A stretch of DNA of 64,000 nucleotides from Laetiporus sulphureus 93-53 (taxonomy: Eukaryota; Basidiomycota; Agaricomycetes; Polyporales; Laetiporaceae). The notes under the pieces were generated by a model that saw nothing but the letters and a program-made list of their open reading frames with translations, was not told where the DNA came from and ran no database searches. Position 1 is the first letter of the stretch. Each line of letters begins with the position of its first letter. The position numbers and the translations under genes are program-made. Below, piece by piece: positions 59,474-64,000 of this stretch. The stretch lies in contig NW_024468536.1 in assembly GCF_001632365.1 (NCBI RefSeq), positions 248,001 to 312,000 on the forward strand. Direction: 5' to 3'.

Positions 59474-61598
59474 TGCGATGGATGGTATTCTACGTCTTCT
59501 TATCGGGTCGTGTGCATGATTGTCTGTCATTGTATTCACCATCTGAATGGACGCTCAAACTCTGCACCTTCAAGCCCCTCGGCAGTCTACTATAGCAAGT
59601 GTTTCTACCTTCGTCCTATCTCTTTGTAATCATAATATATCGTCTCGCCTCGTCGGTTCCACGTGCGATTCACCATTCTCGGCCGTGTCACACCCGAGCA
59701 ACCTCAAATAGAAGTAATGCATCGCTGACTGTTGCCCCGCCGCCATGCTGCATGATTTTTTTTTCTTGCCCAATGATGATTGCGTCTTCGCAGCAGTGAC
59801 GATAGCGCTTTGTCTCTCGCTGGCCACCGGGCAACACAAGCAGGCCTGGGCACCCGATTTGGTAACGTCTCGTTCGTGAGGTGTGTCTCCCGGACACGTT
59901 TTCTTGCTTTGCTGATCCGGTGAAAGAGACGCGACGCGATGCACATGAACCTTGTGGCACTCTACTACTACGCCACGTCGTGAACCTGGTGATGGTCTAC
60001 ACGAGTTCATGACTAGACTAAAGAGGAAGTAGCCTGCCGAGCAACGACGCTCCTGCGACCTCTTGTCCCTGCATAAACCAATGGCCGCCACAGAGTCATC
60101 ATGAACAGTCGCTCTGGTCCCTCTTCGTCTGGGCCGTGTTCAATCCTACTGCTCAACAGCCTTACTCTCCAGCTACTAACGGCCAGCACTGCACGCCTTG
60201 TCGTGTGAATGGTCATACAGCGTCTTGACGGCTTGATTCGTTTACTGACACCACACGAAGCGACATGTATTATCACTTTCCAAGATGGGCATCGTCCAGC
60301 GCGACACGACCCCTGGAGGCGGACCCAGAAGTCACCAACATGACAGTTCATAACCTATTCGTAGACAACACCACGCTGTGGAGCATCTCTGTAGGTCAAT
60401 CAACACTGTCGCCTTGTCTCTACACTTGAGTTGATTGTGCGTCCCGCAGCGGCGCAGCGGCGTCTTCTGTCGGAAGACGAATTTGAACGTCTCTGTCGAT
60501 GTTCATCTTCCTGGAAAAACCTGCCTTGATGCTTTTATACCGGCGCACAAAAGAAGGGACATTCTGTTCAAGTTGATGCGGTCTACGTTCGGATAGACTC
60601 TAAACATTATCGGCAAACCCTTCGCATTCAAGTTTTGACTTTTCTAACTTTTCTCCGTGATTGCCGTCAACTTCATTGTCGCACATTGAATAACGCAAGA
60701 CGGCTCGTTATGCTTCGTTCTATGAGCAATGGCAATCTAGTGCAGAGAACCTCGTCTTTGGACCTTCCACTCGCGTTCACGCAGACTCTTTCCCTAAATG
60801 CCAGTGCTCCTGCTTCTGTTCCGTTTGTCTCTTATCTTCCCGATGTTCTACGAGGCTCATCCTACAGCAAGTGACAAGAAAGTTCTCCCCGGATGCTGTC
60901 AACGTTGCGCGTGTAATCCAGATGTACATGCATCTAATGTGCCCCGTTTCGCCGGCATTGTATAGTAAGTGGCCTTGTCTCCCCTAGGCAGACTACAAAA
61001 TATCTGCTTCTCTGACAGAGGGAGGTCAGCAGATATATAGAGTGGCCTGAGATTTAGCTTACCAAGCCCCTCTCACGCTCCTCTAAGAACGATGAGTAGA
61101 GCTCAAGTTACGAGAAATTTTTAGTTGTCCATTGGAGATGATACAGTACAAATTGCGACCGTAATACCAGTACGACTTGGGAAGGTTGGTTCGACTGCAG
61201 ATACAAATTTGGGGATAATTAATGTTATTCGCTATCGTGGTGCAATACGCCTCTGCTTTGTTGAAAGAGTTCTATTTCCGCCAGCATATCTCTCTTCTAA
61301 TATATTTTCAACCCACTACGTCACCAATGATCTGCACCGAATCATTTGAGGAATCCGAGCGTACCATCGCTGCCGATCGAAGCACTGTACCTACACCATG
61401 CTGAGTGGCAAGGTTCGCTGGATCCACGGGATCGGCACTATAGCTATCTGTAGGCTCAGTCGCAGGAACCGAGTCACCTATGTGGAGGTCGATATCATCG
61501 GCCTCGTTTGTGATGTACTTCGTGTCATCCCGAACCCTGTGCCGGACGCAGTGAGACCACTGTCACTCCGAGACAGCCGGTAAAAGATAACTGACTAC
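59474..61598. other. Gene-poor stretch with a possible coding remnant
   Basis: Around 60460-60870 two partial frames, RRLLSEDEFERLC and the 79-codon frame starting TFLTFLRDCRQLH, look protein-like but are separated by stops and end without continuation. They may be a remnant of an F-box-like or other gene. The rest shows nothing. Confidence 0.3.
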
Positions 61599-62604
61599 TC
61601 ACTGTGTGGCGCAGTCCTTATTTGAACTGTGTCCGCTCTGTACCTTCGGTTCTCCTTCCAGCTCCTTCAACTTCTTCGCTTCATGCTCACCGATTTCCTC
61701 CAGCCGATGGCTGTCCTCGTCCGATGCAGGGAAGCTATCCCCTTCAGGATGCGCAGATGTCGCTTTGTTTGTTTCACCAGCGAGCCCGCTCGGTGGTGGA
61801 GTGTGACCAGAAGCGCCCTCAGTAGCAGAGACAGCTGTTTCCGCCCCGACCTGGCCGACTGTGCTGACATATACCTCGCCAGCTACGTTCAGCTCGCGAT
61901 CTGCCTTTATGCGCTCCGCGTCACGCAACGCCACCTCTTTCAGCACTTCACAGTCAACTGTGTCGCCATCTCCTTCAGGATGTTTGGCCGCAGCCGCTTG
62001 GGCCTCCGCTGCAAGCGAGCCAGGCGGTGGCCGGAAGCCGAGAGCGCGATGCTCGTGAGACATGAGTGCGCGCGCTTCAGCGACGCTAATAGTGCTGAGG
62101 TTCACGCCTCCGGTGGATGATGACGAATTTGCATTTCTGTCCGCCTCGTCAATGGGGCTTATTTCGCTGGTGTGCTTGCGCTCAGTTAGGATCCGAATCG
62201 CGTCCTGGCGGGCGAGCTCTTTCAACTTGGCAACGTCCGGCCGCTGTTTCTCCGGGTTGCCCTCGGGATGCTTGGCTGCTGCAGCTTGGACTTCTGCGGC
62301 GAGCGAGCCGTGTGGAGGGCGGAATCCGAGCATCCTGTGTTCCTCGGACATGACCTTCCTGGCCTCCGCTGCATTACAATGAGCAGAATAACCACCAGGG
62401 CTGCGATGATCACGCACCTTTGCCTATCGCACTCAAATCAATCCCAGCAGCGTCGGCGATCGACCCTCTGCGCGCTGACGCTATTGATGCGGACGGCGAA
62501 CCCGCGGGGATCCCAGTCGAGCGAGGACTGTCTTCCTGAACTGCAACTTCAGCGTTGACGACGCTGAGCGACGTTGCAGGTGACGATGCGGATTTAGAGG
62601 ACAT
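61599..62604 (-). CDS. Protein with SMP (seed maturation protein)-like repeats
   Basis: 318 aa from two exons, 62418-62604 and 61599-62368. After a Ser/Ala-rich N-terminus comes a unit with EEHRMLGFRPPHGSLAAEV and QAAAAKHPEG, repeated about 75 residues later as SHEHRALGFRPPPGSLAAEA and QAAAAKHPEGD. A third degenerate copy (TPPPSGLAGETNKATSAHPEGD) precedes an acidic, charged tail. The repeated core resembles the SMP domain of plant late-embryogenesis proteins, also found in fungi, which is linked to desiccation or stress protection. The protein is hydrophilic and probably disordered. No enzyme motif is present. Confidence 0.72.
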
Positions 62605-63456
62605 GGTGGGACGGCAGAGGGTTTGAATTTGGCTTTTAACGTTTGCTCCATGACTTGCAGCTGGATTTGGTGGCGTGTGGAGTGGAACAGACCTTCGGCG
62701 GCGCGTCACGTCATGGCCCATGCGGTCGCGTCCCGTCACGGAGCACGTGCGTCCCGTGACGTGTCACTTTCGACAACTCACTATACCCGACTTATACTAC
62801 AGTGATCATAAAACTAAATGTTGCAGATCAGTGTTGCAAAATTGAACATGTACGACATGGGTTGATTATTCTTCTCGTGAAAATTACCCTCTGCCTGCCA
62901 GAAGTGACGCTTGGAGGGAGATTGTGTGTATATGAACAGTGGCAACGTACCTGAATATCGACCGATGAGAAGGACACAATTTGCTGTATGGGGCGATATC
63001 AGAGTTGGAGTCATGCCCGTGGTGGTTGGTCCTTGCGCGACACATGTCCGTCAGATGATTTTATTTCGTATGCGATCCTCTCGCATTCACACGTTTTATA
63101 CGCCGACATGAGTCGGATCGAACGAAGCCATGTTAGACTCTACTTACGACTCCGTAAGGGTCGATCAGCGGAGACGCGTTTGCTTCCGTTCTCATCCTGG
63201 CATCACTCATCGACGTCGGTCGCTCGTCATTCCAATCTCACCTTGACAGTTGACCACTGGTTTGAAACAAATACCTCGATTTTCAAAAGGCTCAAAAGCT
63301 TCGACACGGTAACGACAACTGTAAAAAGCTACAACCTGCACCACTCTAATCGCAGCAGAAAAGCTGCAATTAGATTGACATGCTGCGTCAAAATTGCATA
63401 GGGCGTGGACGCGCCGTTCGCGCGACGGCGGAACGTATCGACACTACTAGGGATCC
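62605..63456. repeat. Flank duplicated from 12.6-13.1 kb
   Basis: From about 62990 to 63456 the sequence matches the 3' flank of the first P450 in order and orientation. The left part contains the promoter of the SMP-repeat gene. No gene seen. Confidence 0.65.
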
Positions 63457-64000
63457 TTAAGCTTCCAGTTCAGCGTTTGCATCGACAATAGTCTGCACGA
63501 CTTTGTCTGAACGCGGACGAATCTTGCAAGGGAATGGACGCGGGTGCCTGTACAACGGCTGAGCACATGAAACCTACAGCATTCCAGCGAGTCCTACCTA
63601 ACGGTCCCCGAGGAAAACTTTGGTACCGGAATGATTTCCTGTCCCGACGAATCACAGTTCCGTCCGATGTCCATGGTTGCTAACAGATTGGCCGCTACTA
63701 GCCATGCGTTCGAATCGGCCAGCAACCGGCCAGGACAGACCCTGCGAGCGAAGAGATGAAATCAAGCAAAGAATATAGTAATATAGTTATACACATTACC
63801 TTCTTCCGAACCCGAACACAATTATACGCGGGTCAAGTACATTTTCCGTGTCACCGGTGGTCTTGAGGAATCGATCAGGGTTGAAGACTTCTGGGTCCGG
63901 GTACATGTCTGCATCTCGCGTCATAGCCCTGAGAATGCGTTCAGACATCTGCCGTCGCGCAATGACGGAGACTTACCAGATATTAGAAATTATCATGGTC
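63457..64000 (-). CDS. Cytochrome P450, 3' part, close paralog of the gene at 13.1 kb (runs off the window)
   Basis: Only the C-terminal exons are inside the window. The stop (TAA at 63457-63459), the last intron, the exon with the heme-loop end VCPGRL, the following KFSSGTV end and the upstream exon with the GFGRR start of the heme loop all correspond exactly to the first P450. No stop interrupts the visible part. Together with the matching flank this is a recent segmental copy. The N-terminal part lies beyond position 64000. Confidence 0.85.

Overview
The window looks like a piece of a basidiomycete (probably agaricomycete) nuclear genome. Genes are dense and interrupted by many 48-90 nt GT-AG introns. 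Family content is typical of mushrooms and polypores: F-box-like families, a CYP family of the OrdA type, SMP-repeat proteins and secreted flavin amine oxidases. No rRNA, tRNA or CRISPR was recognised. All gene models were built by hand, by joining reading frames across splice sites and checking phase; most close exactly in frame.

Left third (1-24 kb). After about 2.6 kb of gene-poor sequence holding a nested pair of inverted-repeat elements come three housekeeping genes on the + strand: DML1/misato (2707-4907), a regulatory trehalose-6-phosphate synthase subunit of TPS3/TSL1 type (5461-9177) and the DUF89 enzyme ARMT1 (9679-12124, with several very small exons). A complete cytochrome P450 (13137-15356, minus) and a decayed P450 relic (about 17200-17960) follow. 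Then come an M28 metallo-aminopeptidase (18413-20283, +) and a protein with a lumenal domain followed by about seven membrane segments (21226-23482, +).

Middle (24-39 kb). Two near-identical secreted flavin amine oxidase genes lie in tandem on the minus strand (24292-26235 and 27008-28943). Next are a SET-domain lysine methyltransferase (29965-31667, +), a FluG-like amidohydrolase (32031-33478, +), a single-exon F-box-like/LRR protein (34564-36213, +) and the translation factor eIF2D/TMA64 (36575-39160, minus).

Right part (39-64 kb). This region is dominated by one F-box-like family: two tandem copies on the minus strand (40342-41564, 43091-44315), a more divergent third copy (45648-46854), a broken + strand copy (54036-55474) and an intact + strand copy (58128-59473). 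The tandem duplication carried along a 5' fragment of TMA64 (about 42280-42475). Between the F-box genes sit three conserved genes: a BBC1-like actin-patch protein (48549-50274, +), the 18S rRNA dimethylase DIM1 (50625-51854, +) and a BolA-like protein (52198-52646, minus). Near the right end are an SMP-repeat protein (61599-62604, minus) and the 3' part of a second P450 (63457 to the window edge, minus). That P450 and its downstream flank duplicate the region at 12.6-13.7 kb.

The window contains no obvious multi-gene pathway. The conserved genes act in separate processes: trehalose control, ribosome biogenesis, translation and Fe-S trafficking. The accessory part is shaped by local duplication and decay of P450, amine oxidase and F-box genes.
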